Below, piece after piece: positions 43,750-51,871 of a DNA stretch of 64,000 nt. The notes under the pieces are model-generated. The model made no database searches. It worked only from the letters and a program-made list of their open reading frames with translations, and had not been told where the DNA came from. Position 1 is the first letter of the stretch. Each line of letters opens with the position of its first letter. Both the position numbers and the translations under genes were made by a program. Origin of the DNA: Novosphingobium endophyticum (GTDB taxonomy: Bacteria > Pseudomonadota > Alphaproteobacteria > Sphingomonadales > Sphingomonadaceae); assembly GCF_014640675.1 (NCBI RefSeq), contig NZ_BMHK01000004.1, positions 1-64,000 of the forward strand, read 5' to 3'.

Positions 43750-45108
43750 ATGGGTGAAACAGGCAAGATCGTGACGGCAGCCGAGGACCTGGTCGCTCCG
43801 GTCAATGTCCCGGCGCAAGCCTATATCTCGCCGGACTATGCCAGGGCCGAGCGCGACCGGCTCTGGCGCAAGGTCTGGCTGCAGGCGGGGCGACTCGAGG
43901 ACATTCCCGAGGTCGGCAACTACATCACCTATGACATTCTCGACGATTCGGTGATCGTGGTGCGTTCCTCGCCCAGCGAGATCCGCGCCTTCCACAATGT
44001 CTGCCCGCATCGTGGCCGCCGGCTGATCGACATACCGCCGGGCAAGCGGAGCGCGCGCGGCACCCGGCCGAACTTCGTCTGCGGCTATCACGGCTGGACC
44101 TTCGACCTTGAAGGCACCAACACCTACATCGAGCATCAGGAGGACTGGCAGGGCCGGCTGTGCGACGGGCTTGCCGACCTCGGCAAGGTCAAGGTCGATA
44201 CCTGGGGCGGCTGGATCTGGATCAATCTCGATCCCGAGGCGATGCCGCTTGCCGAATATCTCCACCCCGCCGCCGAAATGCTCGAACCCTACCAGCTTCA
44301 CAACATGCGCCCGCGCTGGCGCAAGTGGGTGGTGTTCGAGTGCAACTGGAAAGTGGCGATGGAGGCTTTCTTTGAGACCTATCACGTCTCCACGACGCAT
44401 TCCGAGTTCATGGAGTTCGGCCAGTTTCGCGGCTGGGCGCGAAATCAAGGGCTGCATTCCAACATCGGCTACGATGCACCCGCGGGGCAGGAGGAGGACT
44501 CGGGCAAGCTGCGCATTGGCGCCGGCGAGGATCCGCGCCTGACTACGGCCGAAATGCAGAACTTCACCTGGGAAAACGCCAATACCAACACGACGATGAC
44601 GCTCGTCTCGGTCGCCAATCGGCTGAAGGACGAATTGCCCGAAGGAACGCCGGCGGCGGAGGTCTCGGCCTACTGGCTCAAGACCGCGCGCGAGGAGGAC
44701 GCCGCGCGCGGCGTCGTCTGGCCGACGGTCGACCCGCGCCACACCGCCAAAGCGGGAACGGCCTGGCAGATCTTCCCCAATTTCCAGATCGGCCACGCGG
44801 TCAACAACATGCTGTGCTATCAGGCGCGGCCCTTTGGGGCCGATCCCGACAAGTGCATCTTCGAGGCGGCGGTCTATGAACTCTATCCCGAAAGCGAGGC
44901 GCCCGAGACGGATTGGGAATATACCGAGCCTCAGGACTGGCCGCCCGTGCTGCAGCAGGACTTCGCCAATATGGCCGCCGTGCAGCAGGGCATGAAGAAC
45001 GTCGGCTTCCGGGGCGCCCAGCCCAATCCCTATGCGGAGCGTTCGGTCGCCAGCTTTCACCTGAATCTGGCCAGGTTCATGGGAATCGGGAACCCCACCA
45101 CCTATTGA
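43750..45108 (+). CDS. Rieske non-haem iron ring-hydroxylating oxygenase, alpha subunit
   Basis: 452 residues. The Rieske [2Fe-2S] ligands are in CPHRGRRL and CGYHGW (residues about 88-130). The mononuclear iron site follows in EAFFETYHVSTTHSE with two His. The ring-hydroxylating C-terminal domain is complete to FMGIGNPTTY. ATG 43750 follows AAGAGGA. No beta subunit, ferredoxin or reductase is nearby, so it is a homo-oligomeric alpha-only type that borrows electrons from elsewhere. Such proteins hydroxylate or demethylate aromatic compounds. The next gene (VOC protein) is 57 bp downstream. Confidence 0.93.
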   Translation: MGETGKIVTAAEDLVAPVNVPAQAYISPDYARAERDRLWRKVWLQAGRLEDIPEVGNYITYDILDDSVIVVRSSPSEIRAFHNVCPHRGRRLIDIPPGKRSARGTRPNFVCGYHGWTFDLEGTNTYIEHQEDWQGRLCDGLADLGKVKVDTWGGWIWINLDPEAMPLAEYLHPAAEMLEPYQLHNMRPRWRKWVVFECNWKVAMEAFFETYHVSTTHSEFMEFGQFRGWARNQGLHSNIGYDAPAGQEEDSGKLRIGAGEDPRLTTAEMQNFTWENANTNTTMTLVSVANRLKDELPEGTPAAEVSAYWLKTAREEDAARGVVWPTVDPRHTAKAGTAWQIFPNFQIGHAVNNMLCYQARPFGADPDKCIFEAAVYELYPESEAPETDWEYTEPQDWPPVLQQDFANMAAVQQGMKNVGFRGAQPNPYAERSVASFHLNLARFMGIGNPTTY

Positions 45109-45165
45109 CCGGTTGGACAAACGCGGGGATCGGCGGGAACGATTCCGCGCAGCAGGGGATGTCAC

Positions 45166-46098
45166 ATGGTCAGGATGCCGCTCGTCCATCTGAGCTGGGC
45201 CATCGCCGACAACGCCGATCGGCCGGCATGCGATGCTTTCTTTCGCGAGGTGTTCGGGGCCGAAACGGCTTACGAGATGCTGGTCACGCCCGAAACCGAG
45301 AAGTTGGGGCTCGACCGCGAGGAAAGCCTGCTGATGATCGGCGATTCGATGCTGATCCCGATCGCGCCGGCCGGACGCGGGACTCGGGAGGGCCATCCGC
45401 TTGGCGACATGCTGCGCCGCTCCGCCGCGCCGATGCGCTGGATTGGCGTCGCGCTCAAGGTCGCGGACCTGAAGGAGGCCGACGCCTGGTTCGCGGCGCG
45501 CGGGTTCAAGCGGCACTACGATCCCGGCATGGAGGCGCACTACTTCCTGGTGCCGCGCGGGCAGGCCATGGGCATGCGGCTGGAAATCGTCGTGCAGGAC
45601 ATGCCCGGCGATCCGCGCCGCGATGCGTCATGGACGCCGGAGAAATGGCGCAGCGAGCACCCGCTCGGGATCGAGGGCCTGCAGGCGATCGGCATCTCCG
45701 CGCCTTCGCTGGACGAGGCGCGCGAACTGTTCGCCGGCAAACTCGAATGGCCCGAGATCGCCGTGCGCGAACTTACCGAGGCAACGTGCGCGGCCTTCGC
45801 GATAGGGGATACCGTGCTCGAGGCGCTCGAAGACAAGCGCGAGGACGGCCCGGTCGCGACCCATGCGCGCGAGGTGAAGGGCATCTATCACCTCGTCTAC
45901 AAGGTCCGCAGCGCCGAGAAAGCCGCGAACTATCTGCGCGGCAAGAGCCTGACCCTGATCGGCAACGTCTCGGATCGTTTCGCCATTATGCCGGTGGAGG
46001 CCCATGGGCGGCTGATCTGGTTCACCGAAGAGACGCCGGAAGGCTATCCGGAAGTGGGTTCGAAGCTGGGCGAAATGGCGCGGTTTCCGAACGGCTGA
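45166..46098 (+). CDS. VOC (glyoxalase/extradiol dioxygenase-like) superfamily protein
   Basis: 310 residues from ATG 45166 after AGGGG. Beta-alpha-beta-beta-beta modules can be seen in LVHLSWAIADNADRPACDAF, RWIGVALKVADLKEADAWFA and LEGLQAIGISAPSLDEAREL, roughly two to three copies. The ends of the modules carry possible metal ligands (MEAHYFLV, DTVLEALED), but a full 2-His-1-Glu set cannot be assigned. It could be a ring-cleavage dioxygenase acting on the Rieske product, or an isomerase/resistance-type VOC protein. The operon link with the Rieske gene favours the first. Confidence 0.8.
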   Translation: MVRMPLVHLSWAIADNADRPACDAFFREVFGAETAYEMLVTPETEKLGLDREESLLMIGDSMLIPIAPAGRGTREGHPLGDMLRRSAAPMRWIGVALKVADLKEADAWFAARGFKRHYDPGMEAHYFLVPRGQAMGMRLEIVVQDMPGDPRRDASWTPEKWRSEHPLGIEGLQAIGISAPSLDEARELFAGKLEWPEIAVRELTEATCAAFAIGDTVLEALEDKREDGPVATHAREVKGIYHLVYKVRSAEKAANYLRGKSLTLIGNVSDRFAIMPVEAHGRLIWFTEETPEGYPEVGSKLGEMARFPNG

Positions 46099-46195
46099 CC
46101 CGCATCACCCAACTTCCAGCATAGCTCTCCTTCAAACTGACGATCGTTGTCGTCCTGGTGTAAATGAACGTATGGCGGGTCCCGAGGCGCGCATC

Positions 46196-46215
46196 AGCCG
46201 CCGTGAAGGGCGGCT
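46196..46215. terminator. Hairpin AGCCGCC-GTGAAG-GGCGGCT
   Basis: Perfect 7-bp stem with a 6-base loop, followed only by TTTG, between the VOC gene and the end of hipA. Possible weak terminator for the convergent genes. Confidence 0.45.
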
Positions 46216-46275
46216 TTGCCGGCGTCAGCTGTCCGAGAGACGGCCAAGCTTTGCTAGGCGCGGGGGAGTGAATAC

Positions 46276-47490
46276 CTAGACCGCAAGGCGCTTTCGATGC
46301 TTGTCGATTGCGGCCACGACTTCTCCCGAAAAGGGTAGATGCGCCTTTTCTTGATCCCAAAGCGCGTCAAATTGCTCGACGGTCTCTTTTGCCGTCGAGA
46401 CGACGAGGTGTGAGGCCAACCGCGACTTGTCCGCGATCGTTTCCAGTTCGCTGTAGGTAAACGACTCCCATTCGCGCGAGCGATGGAATTTGAGAGCGGA
46501 ATCCTCCTCGGGAAAATAGGCGACCGTCGATAGGAGGTCGTAAGCGGGGGCGAGGATTGGTCGGCGTTGGTCGGGATAGATCAGCGACCAGTTTTTCAGA
46601 TGCATGTCACCATTGCCGATCAGAACGGAATAGGTGAGGCGGCGGACAAACTCGACGGCGCTTGCCTCGTCTGTCTCGATCGCGAGCACTGACAAGATTT
46701 GGCGGTAGCTGGCGTTCTCATACTTGTCGTCGGCGTACACGCCATAGACCTGGGCAAAGTCCTCGACGTGGATTGCACCTTCGTCGTTACGATCGAAGCG
46801 GCGTATGGCGTAGGCCGACGCCCCGTATCGGGTGATCCCGTCGGGCAATCCTTCAATCGCATCCAGCGGCACAAGATCGATTTCAGGGACATCGATCCCG
46901 AGCTTGGAGGCCAAGCTCATGGCGGCGTACTCGTTTTCCGGAACGTCGGGGTGACGGGCTGATGGGAGTTTTACGATCCAGTCGCCGCCTGTGCCGCTTA
47001 CCGGAATGGTGAGGCCACCATTTTTGCCTCGGTTCTTCAAGGCCGAGAATTTGAGCCGAACGCCTGCAAGGGAGAAACGCAGGGCATGCTTGGCCTGCCC
47101 TGCGACGCCTTCATTTTCGGAATCCTCGGGCGGTGCATCGCGTGCATCAACGGGAACGGCTTTGACGGCTCCTGGCAAGTCCCTGCCGAGTTGGGCGAGC
47201 AGCGGGTACTCGCGAATAGCTTTGACCCCAGCGCGCCGCGCCAGATAATCGCGCAACGTACCTTCGGGCAAGAGGTTGGAGAAGAACGGCTCGATTGTGG
47301 TCTGGTAGGCACGCGGCGCGTTGACGATGCCGCCATAAGGGTCGCGGTAGGCAAGCGAGAGCGTCGAACGATCCTCATCTGCGAGGTAGACCTCGTCAAA
47401 CGTGAAGATGCTGCGATCCCCATCGAGACGGGCGAGCGTCCCGATGCGGCGGTCATACAGGAGTATGTCGAGAGCGGCTGCGTCAATCAT
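46276..47490 (-). CDS. hipA: HipA-family serine/threonine kinase toxin
   Basis: 404 residues. The N-terminal subdomain (RAYQTTIEPFFSNLLPEGTL) and the kinase core are typical of HipA: FSLAGVRLKFSAL, GDWIVKLPSARHPDVPENEY, catalytic loop SVLIGNGDMHLKNWSLIY and metal site LAPAYDLLSTVAYF. HipA phosphorylates glutamyl-tRNA synthetase in E. coli; the target here is unknown. Start ATG overlaps the hipB stop by four bases (ATGA), so they are translated together, antitoxin first. The protein is complete and shows no missing catalytic residue. Confidence 0.93.
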   Translation of the reverse strand: MIDAAALDILLYDRRIGTLARLDGDRSIFTFDEVYLADEDRSTLSLAYRDPYGGIVNAPRAYQTTIEPFFSNLLPEGTLRDYLARRAGVKAIREYPLLAQLGRDLPGAVKAVPVDARDAPPEDSENEGVAGQAKHALRFSLAGVRLKFSALKNRGKNGGLTIPVSGTGGDWIVKLPSARHPDVPENEYAAMSLASKLGIDVPEIDLVPLDAIEGLPDGITRYGASAYAIRRFDRNDEGAIHVEDFAQVYGVYADDKYENASYRQILSVLAIETDEASAVEFVRRLTYSVLIGNGDMHLKNWSLIYPDQRRPILAPAYDLLSTVAYFPEEDSALKFHRSREWESFTYSELETIADKSRLASHLVVSTAKETVEQFDALWDQEKAHLPFSGEVVAAIDKHRKRLAV

Positions 47491-48089
47491 TCGTCATCCT
47501 CCTCCAGCCGATAGGCAGGAAGCTGACGCCTTGTCTCTATGAGCGGTGTGTGCAGCTGAATGTTGCGGAAGTGCCTAAGCGACGAAGTTGCCTCCTCAAG
47601 CTGCTTGGCCAGTTTGGCTGCACCGCCCTGAGCGTCGATCAGGGATTTCAGACGCTTTGCAGGTTGCAAAGCTTCATCCAGAGCCTTCAGTTGAGCGGCA
47701 TCGAATTGCAGCTTGGGAATGGTCCGGATCGCGTTCTGAAAGCCGTCGATCTGCGAAAGATCGGGAAAGCTAGCTTTGATGCGCTGGGCAAGCCGCGCTT
47801 GCTCGTTGAGCAAGTTCAGGGCGCGACTGGTTTCGACAGTCGTGCCGTGGGCGCGAAGAGCGCCTTCCACAGCGGGCAGAGCCTTGCGGGGGACAAGCTT
47901 GATCTCAAGGTCGAGGGCGCGCGCGATTTCGACAAGGCTTGAGAGCTGGAGATCGACCGCGCCTTTCTCTATCTTGGAGATATGGCTTTGAGGCAGGCCG
48001 ACGCGCTGCCCCAGTTCCTTCTGGGTCAGTGCCTTCGCCTGCCGTGCCGCACGAATGATGGCGGCTATCTCGTCCATTCTTGCACTCAT
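47487..48089 (-). CDS. hipB: HipB-type Xre-family antitoxin/repressor with long C-terminus
   Basis: 200 residues, much longer than E. coli HipB (88). The HTH is at residues 8-65 (AARQAKALTQKELGQRVGLP, QSHISKIEKGAVDLQLSSL). After it comes a helical region of about 120 residues (LNLLNEQARLAQRIKASFPD, FDAAQLKALDEALQPAKRLK), probably for dimerisation or toxin binding. It should repress its own promoter through the four ATATG-N6-CATAT sites immediately upstream, the nearest of which begins two bases before the start codon. ATG 48089 is used; ATG 48077 is an alternative. Confidence 0.9.
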   Translation of the reverse strand: MSARMDEIAAIIRAARQAKALTQKELGQRVGLPQSHISKIEKGAVDLQLSSLVEIARALDLEIKLVPRKALPAVEGALRAHGTTVETSRALNLLNEQARLAQRIKASFPDLSQIDGFQNAIRTIPKLQFDAAQLKALDEALQPAKRLKSLIDAQGGAAKLAKQLEEATSSLRHFRNIQLHTPLIETRRQLPAYRLEEDDE

Positions 48090-48090
48090 T

Positions 48091-48210
48091 TATCTGCTTT
48101 TGCATATACTGGGTTAAAAATATATGCCTTTACATATCACATCTTTGGGGCCTTCCGCTAGGTGATATGTTTTTGCATATATGTGATGCACAGAATATGT
48201 AGTTGCATAT
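48091..48210. promoter_or_regulatory. Four-site operator array of hipBA (ATATG-N6-CATAT)
   Basis: Sites at 48092-48107 (one mismatch, ATCTG), 48122-48137, 48165-48180 and 48195-48210. All have arms ATATG and CATAT with a 6-base spacer. Centres are 30, 43 and 30 bp apart, symmetric about 48151. Expected target of HipB autorepression. Confidence 0.75.
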
Positions 48211-48353
48211 ACTGGATATGTGTCCGAGCTTGTTTATCCGAGACGATGTGGTCGACGACAGTTCCCTGCGCCGGCGACGACAATGACGCCGGCCCGGGGT
48301 GATTCGGACTACCGATCTGTGCGCGGGTCGGAATTGCGCTGCGTGCAGTTGGT

Positions 48354-48685
48354 TCAGTTCGATCTGGGAGAGGGTCGACCGACGATTAGATAGCGCCAGA
48401 CACCGACGCAATTGATAAGGAGCAAAGGCGATATTCTGCCAGGCGATCCCTTCGCTATCGGGATTGGCAAAGCCCCACGCGACAAGGCTTATCCGAGCTG
48501 GTTACGAAGATCACCATGGCCCATCCCGTCCATAGCCGCCCGAGATTCAACGATACGATGAAGGCGGCCACCGTGGCGGCGAATGCACCGTACGCACCAG
48601 TTCTGCCAATAAAGTGGCTTAGTTTCAATATCTTATGAGGATTTTCCAAAAGCTGATGGGACACATTTTGCGTCGTGGGGAACAT
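48354..48685 (-). pseudogene. Small membrane protein gene with two frameshifts
   Basis: Reading from ATG 48685, one frame gives RTGAYGAFAATVAAFIVSLN and LGRLWTGWAMVIFVTSS. The next frame continues ISLVAWGFANPDSEGIAWQN with IAFA, and a third frame continues LINCVGVWRYLIVGRP to a TGA at 48354. Joined, this is a protein of about 108 residues with two to three membrane helices. The hydrophobic pattern and final N-C-V-G-V-W-R-Y-L motif resemble small inner-membrane proteins of sphingomonads. Two single-base indels are needed. It lies between hipB and fic, so this island is partly decayed. No other gene is seen between 48211 and 48780. Confidence 0.45.
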
Positions 48686-48780
48686 TTCGGCAAGCGAAAT
48701 TTGCGTTTCGCATTCTGGCCTTGCCGGGCAAAATTGCAGGGCCATTCGGGCGCGTCGTGGCGAAATTACGGCTGTCAGCA

Positions 48781-49884
48781 CTACGCGATCGCCAACTGGT
48801 AGCGTGTCGATTTGAGCATGCCCGTTTGTGTCAGCGCCCCCATCGCGACGAGCTCATGTAAGTCGCGAGTGGCGGTCGCGCGCGAGGTGCCGGTGATGGT
48901 GATGTAGTTGGCCGCGCTGAGTCCGCCCGTGAAGCCATCGATCCCTTCCCTAAACATGCGTGTGATGACCCGGGCCTGACGCTCGTTCATCTGGTCGCGG
49001 AAGCGGTCGTAGAATTTGACCTTCGCGAGGAGGAAGTCGATCAGCGCGAGGCTGTGTTCCTGTGCGTCCAGTACCGTCTGTGCAAAGTAGGTTAGCCAGC
49101 CGGTGATCTCGTTTCGCTTGTTGGCTGCCTCCAGTGCGTCATAGTACGTGGCGCGGCTGCGCTGTATGACCTGCGACAGGGCAATCAGGCTGGGCTGGCC
49201 GATGGCTTGAGAGAGAGCCTTTTCCGCAAGTGCGCGGGCGATGCGCCCATTGCCATCCTCGAAGGGATGGATCGAAACGAAGTAAAGATGGGCGATCCCT
49301 GCGCGGGTCAGGGCGGGCAAGGGGTTCGAGCCCCCTGGGTTTGAACTGGTGAACCAATCCAGGAAGCCTTGCATCTCTTCCGGCACATCTTTTGATGGGG
49401 GCGCCTCGAAGTGAACCGCGGGCTTGTGAACAAGCCCGGAGACGACCTGCATTGCATCCTCATGATCACGATAACGGCCAACAGCGTCGATATCGCGACG
49501 TCCGCTGACGACCATATCGTGCCACGCGAAGAGTGTTTCGTTCGTTAGCGGATCGGCAAAGTCGCGGTAGAGTGCGATCATCATTTCCGCGATGCCGCGT
49601 TCGGCAGGAGGAATTTTGCGATCTGCGGTCTCGAGGCCGAATTGGCGGCGTAACGAACTCTGCACGCTGTCACGATTGAGCAACTCGCCTTCGATCTCCG
49701 AGGTCTTGAGCGCCTCGCCGGTCATGATGTCAATGGTGACAGTCGCGCGGTCATCCTCGGTCAGGTGCTTGGTCGAACCGATCAGGATGCCGGATTGCTG
49801 CAGGAATTGGGCTTCAAGCGACGCCAAAGGGGCGCTGTCCCAGCGAAACTCCGGCCAGTCTGGCTGCTGCCAATTCCACTTCAT
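48781..49884 (-). CDS. Fic-domain protein (AMPylator type) with C-terminal winged helix
   Basis: 367 residues. The Fic core has HPFEDGNGRIARALAEKAL, matching H-x-F-x-(D/E)-G-N-G-R-x-x-R, so AMP transfer should be possible. An N-terminal inhibitory motif (S/T-x-x-x-E-G) is present in ALKTSEIEGELLNRDSV, making it a class II, self-inhibited protein. The C-terminal 90 residues form a winged helix (NYITITGTSRATATRDLHEL), so the protein may bind its own promoter, where two 13-bp direct repeats lie. Target unknown. The start ATG 49884 lies 14 bp from the first repeat. Confidence 0.92.
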   Translation of the reverse strand: MKWNWQQPDWPEFRWDSAPLASLEAQFLQQSGILIGSTKHLTEDDRATVTIDIMTGEALKTSEIEGELLNRDSVQSSLRRQFGLETADRKIPPAERGIAEMMIALYRDFADPLTNETLFAWHDMVVSGRRDIDAVGRYRDHEDAMQVVSGLVHKPAVHFEAPPSKDVPEEMQGFLDWFTSSNPGGSNPLPALTRAGIAHLYFVSIHPFEDGNGRIARALAEKALSQAIGQPSLIALSQVIQRSRATYYDALEAANKRNEITGWLTYFAQTVLDAQEHSLALIDFLLAKVKFYDRFRDQMNERQARVITRMFREGIDGFTGGLSAANYITITGTSRATATRDLHELVAMGALTQTGMLKSTRYQLAIA

Positions 49885-49898
49885 GAGCTATAAAATCC

Positions 49899-49940
49899 TC
49901 ATTTATAACTCAACATATTATATATAGTGATTTATAAGTC
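49899..49940. promoter_or_regulatory. Two 13-bp direct repeats before fic
   Basis: TCATTTATAACTC (49899-49911) and TGATTTATAAGTC (49928-49940) agree in 11 of 13 positions and lie 29 bp apart, about three helical turns, in AT-rich sequence just before the fic start. Each contains TTATAA. Probable operator of a Fic-linked regulator or of the Fic winged helix itself. From here to 50268 no gene was recognised. Confidence 0.5.
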
Positions 49941-50268
49941 CAGCATTTATGCAACGTAACTCGATCGTGCAGCTGGAGAAAACTTTTTGTCATAGTGCTT
50001 TATGCCAGAATCTGCCCCATATGAGTGCCCGCTCCAGATCTGGGAGGAGGCAAGCTATCCCATCCAGGGCGCCCCAGAGTTGGTGGCCAACCATTACGGC
50101 CGCTAGCCACCGCCAGATGCCGGTTCAAATTTGTCCACGCCGCATAGAAACACTTTGCCGAAGGCTCAATACAACGCGGGCGCCGCACGGATCAGCCATT
50201 CTTTCATTGAACCTCGGCGACGTGCTTCCGAAGGCTCTCCCGCAACTCAAATGTTTGGGAGATCATCA

Positions 50269-50694
50269 ATGAGATTGAGCAAGATAACTGTGATTGGGGC
50301 CGCTGTCGGCGGAATGTGCACGGCAGCTGCTCACGCTGCGGTTCCAGAGGCTGGAGGCACGAGCCCTCAAGCACAGGCTCAACAACCGTCAGCACCGCCG
50401 CCTGCTACATCCGCTCCGTCCGCGGGAACGCCCGGCGCGGTAACCTCTGAAACAACCTTCAGCGATGAAGAGCTCGAGCAGTTTGCGCGGGCGGCAATGG
50501 CCATCCAGCAAATTGAGAAGGATCCCACCGCTTCGGCGGAAGACAAGCAACCGAAAATGGCCGCTGCCGTACAAGCGTCCGGATTGACCCCGCAGAAGTT
50601 CAACGAGATCGCCGCCGCTTCGCAATCTGATGCCGCACTGATGCAACGCATCCAGATGGCAGCTGGAAAGATCCAAGGGGCCAATTCGCCGTAA
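50269..50694 (+). CDS. Secreted DUF4168 protein
   Basis: 141 residues from ATG 50269, preceded by GGGAG. Signal peptide KITVIGAAVGGMCTAAAHA, then a Pro/Gln/Ala-rich linker, then the DUF4168 helical domain (FSDEELEQFARAAMAIQQIE, SGLTPQKFNEIAAASQSDAA). The family is periplasmic and of unknown function. The open frame begins further upstream, but the ATG with signal peptide is clearly the start. A perfect hairpin terminator follows at 50705. Confidence 0.85.
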   Translation: MRLSKITVIGAAVGGMCTAAAHAAVPEAGGTSPQAQAQQPSAPPPATSAPSAGTPGAVTSETTFSDEELEQFARAAMAIQQIEKDPTASAEDKQPKMAAAVQASGLTPQKFNEIAAASQSDAALMQRIQMAAGKIQGANSP

Positions 50695-50704
50695 TGAACA
50701 TGGA

Positions 50705-50726
50705 GCGGGCGCTGAGCAGCGCCCGC
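50705..50726 (+). terminator. Terminator hairpin GCGGGCGCT-GAGC-AGCGCCCGC
   Basis: Perfect 9-bp stem with a 4-base loop, 11 bp after the DUF4168 stop. The trailing sequence (CGTTCGTTC) has few T, so termination may be partial. Confidence 0.65.
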
Positions 50727-50806
50727 CGTTCGTTCATCGGTACCGCGCCGACCTAAATGACAGATTTCTCGTGAGAGAGCAGGTGTTTCTCAAAGGGGGG
50801 GCGACA

Positions 50807-51247
50807 GTGGAGACAGGTCTTTCGAGCATCGAAAGGTTTCGAGGCGCAATTGAAACCAGTGCACTGGGTTATGAATTGGCCGCTCTTGCAAGCGATGCGG
50901 CACGCAAAATAGCCTTGGAGCGTGAATCCGCCAAGCGGAAGGACATCGCTCGGAGCTTGGTAGTAGCAGTTTCAAGATACGGCGACGTGCCCGACGAACC
51001 GCATCGAAGTACCAGGGTTCGGCAGCGCATTGCTACCCGCATGCTGCGATCGTGTCCCGCCCAACAACGCGCAATCAGCAAGCGAATCGCAGCGGATGCT
51101 GAGCGCATCGAGATAGCCTTCTCAGAAGTTGTCGATGATCCTGGGATCTCACCGCCATGCCGACATGCTGCTTTTCAAGCTTACGCAAGATTGAGAATAG
51201 CTGAGCCTTTCCCGGGGCAAACAGTGAGCTGGACGGTGATTCAATAG
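50807..51247 (+). CDS. Unknown helical protein
   Basis: 146 residues from a GTG at 50807 that has GGGGGGG seven bases upstream; an earlier GTG at 50771 is possible. Mostly alpha-helical and charged (GYELAALASDAARKIALERE, ISKRIAADAERIEIAFSEVV), with no signal peptide or membrane helix. No family is recognised. The codon pattern looks coding but less GC-biased at third positions than core genes, so it may be a recent or strain-specific gene. It ends 26 bp before the convergent tlpA stop. Confidence 0.45.
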   Translation: METGLSSIERFRGAIETSALGYELAALASDAARKIALERESAKRKDIARSLVVAVSRYGDVPDEPHRSTRVRQRIATRMLRSCPAQQRAISKRIAADAERIEIAFSEVVDDPGISPPCRHAAFQAYARLRIAEPFPGQTVSWTVIQ

Positions 51248-51273
51248 TTCAAGACCGTCACCAGCGGCCGCCC

Positions 51274-51852
51274 CTACTTCGCCTCCGCAAGCAGCTTGGC
51301 CGCCTCTGCCGAGGCCCAGTCATTCCCGCCCGTCCAGCGCCAGACTTCCTTGCCCTCGCTGTCGAACAGTACCGTCACCGGCAGGTTGCCGCCGTATTGG
51401 AAGCCGAGGTCGCCCTGTTCGTCCACCCAGGGCTGGATGAGGTCGAGCTTGCGGCGGCGCAGGATGTCGACGACCTTGTCGATCTGGCCCATGTCCTGCG
51501 AGATCGGCAGCACCGTCACCCGGTCCTGTGTGGCCGACAGCGCCGCGAGCGTCGGCATCTCGGCGATGCAGGGCGCGCACCAGGTGGCCCAGAGGTTGAC
51601 GAGCAGCGGCTTGCCCTTGAACGAGGCGAGGTCCAGCGTCTCGCCCTTGTCGTCGACGAGCGTGACGGCCGGGATCGGCTCGCCCTTGTGCGAACGGTCG
51701 AGCTTGTCCGCCGGGGCTTCGGTGGCCTGCGCGGTTTCGGCGGGGGCCTGCGAAGCCTGCGGTTGCGACTCCTCTCCGCTTTGCCTATCGCAGCCGGCGG
51801 CCAGAAGGGCGCCAGCAAGGACGAGATACTTGAGCGAGCGGGAAGACAGCAA
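51274..51852 (-). CDS. TlpA-like thioredoxin-fold lipoprotein
   Basis: 192 residues from a TTG at 51852 with GGAG upstream; no ATG fits. A lipoprotein signal ([19 protein letters not shown]) is followed by a Gln/Ala/Pro linker and the AhpC/TSA-thioredoxin domain with the CxxC motif in [19 protein letters not shown] and the cis-Pro region [14 protein letters not shown]. It should reduce periplasmic disulfides, for example in cytochrome c assembly. It is divergent from argH with only 19 bp between the two start codons, an arrangement usual in sphingomonads. Confidence 0.88.
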   Translation of the reverse strand: MLSSRSLKYLVLAGALLAAGCDRQSGEESQPQASQAPAETAQATEAPADKLDRSHKGEPIPAVTLVDDKGETLDLASFKGKPLLVNLWATWCAPCIAEMPTLAALSATQDRVTVLPISQDMGQIDKVVDILRRRKLDLIQPWVDEQGDLGFQYGGNLPVTVLFDSEGKEVWRWTGGNDWASAEAAKLLAEAK

Positions 51853-51871
51853 GACGGGAGGCTCCAACCAG

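Noticed and set aside
48130..48411. A 93-codon minus-strand frame next to the hipB operators
   Set aside because: Its N-terminal part is the out-of-frame tail of the broken membrane protein and its C-terminal part covers the operator array, so it is not a gene.
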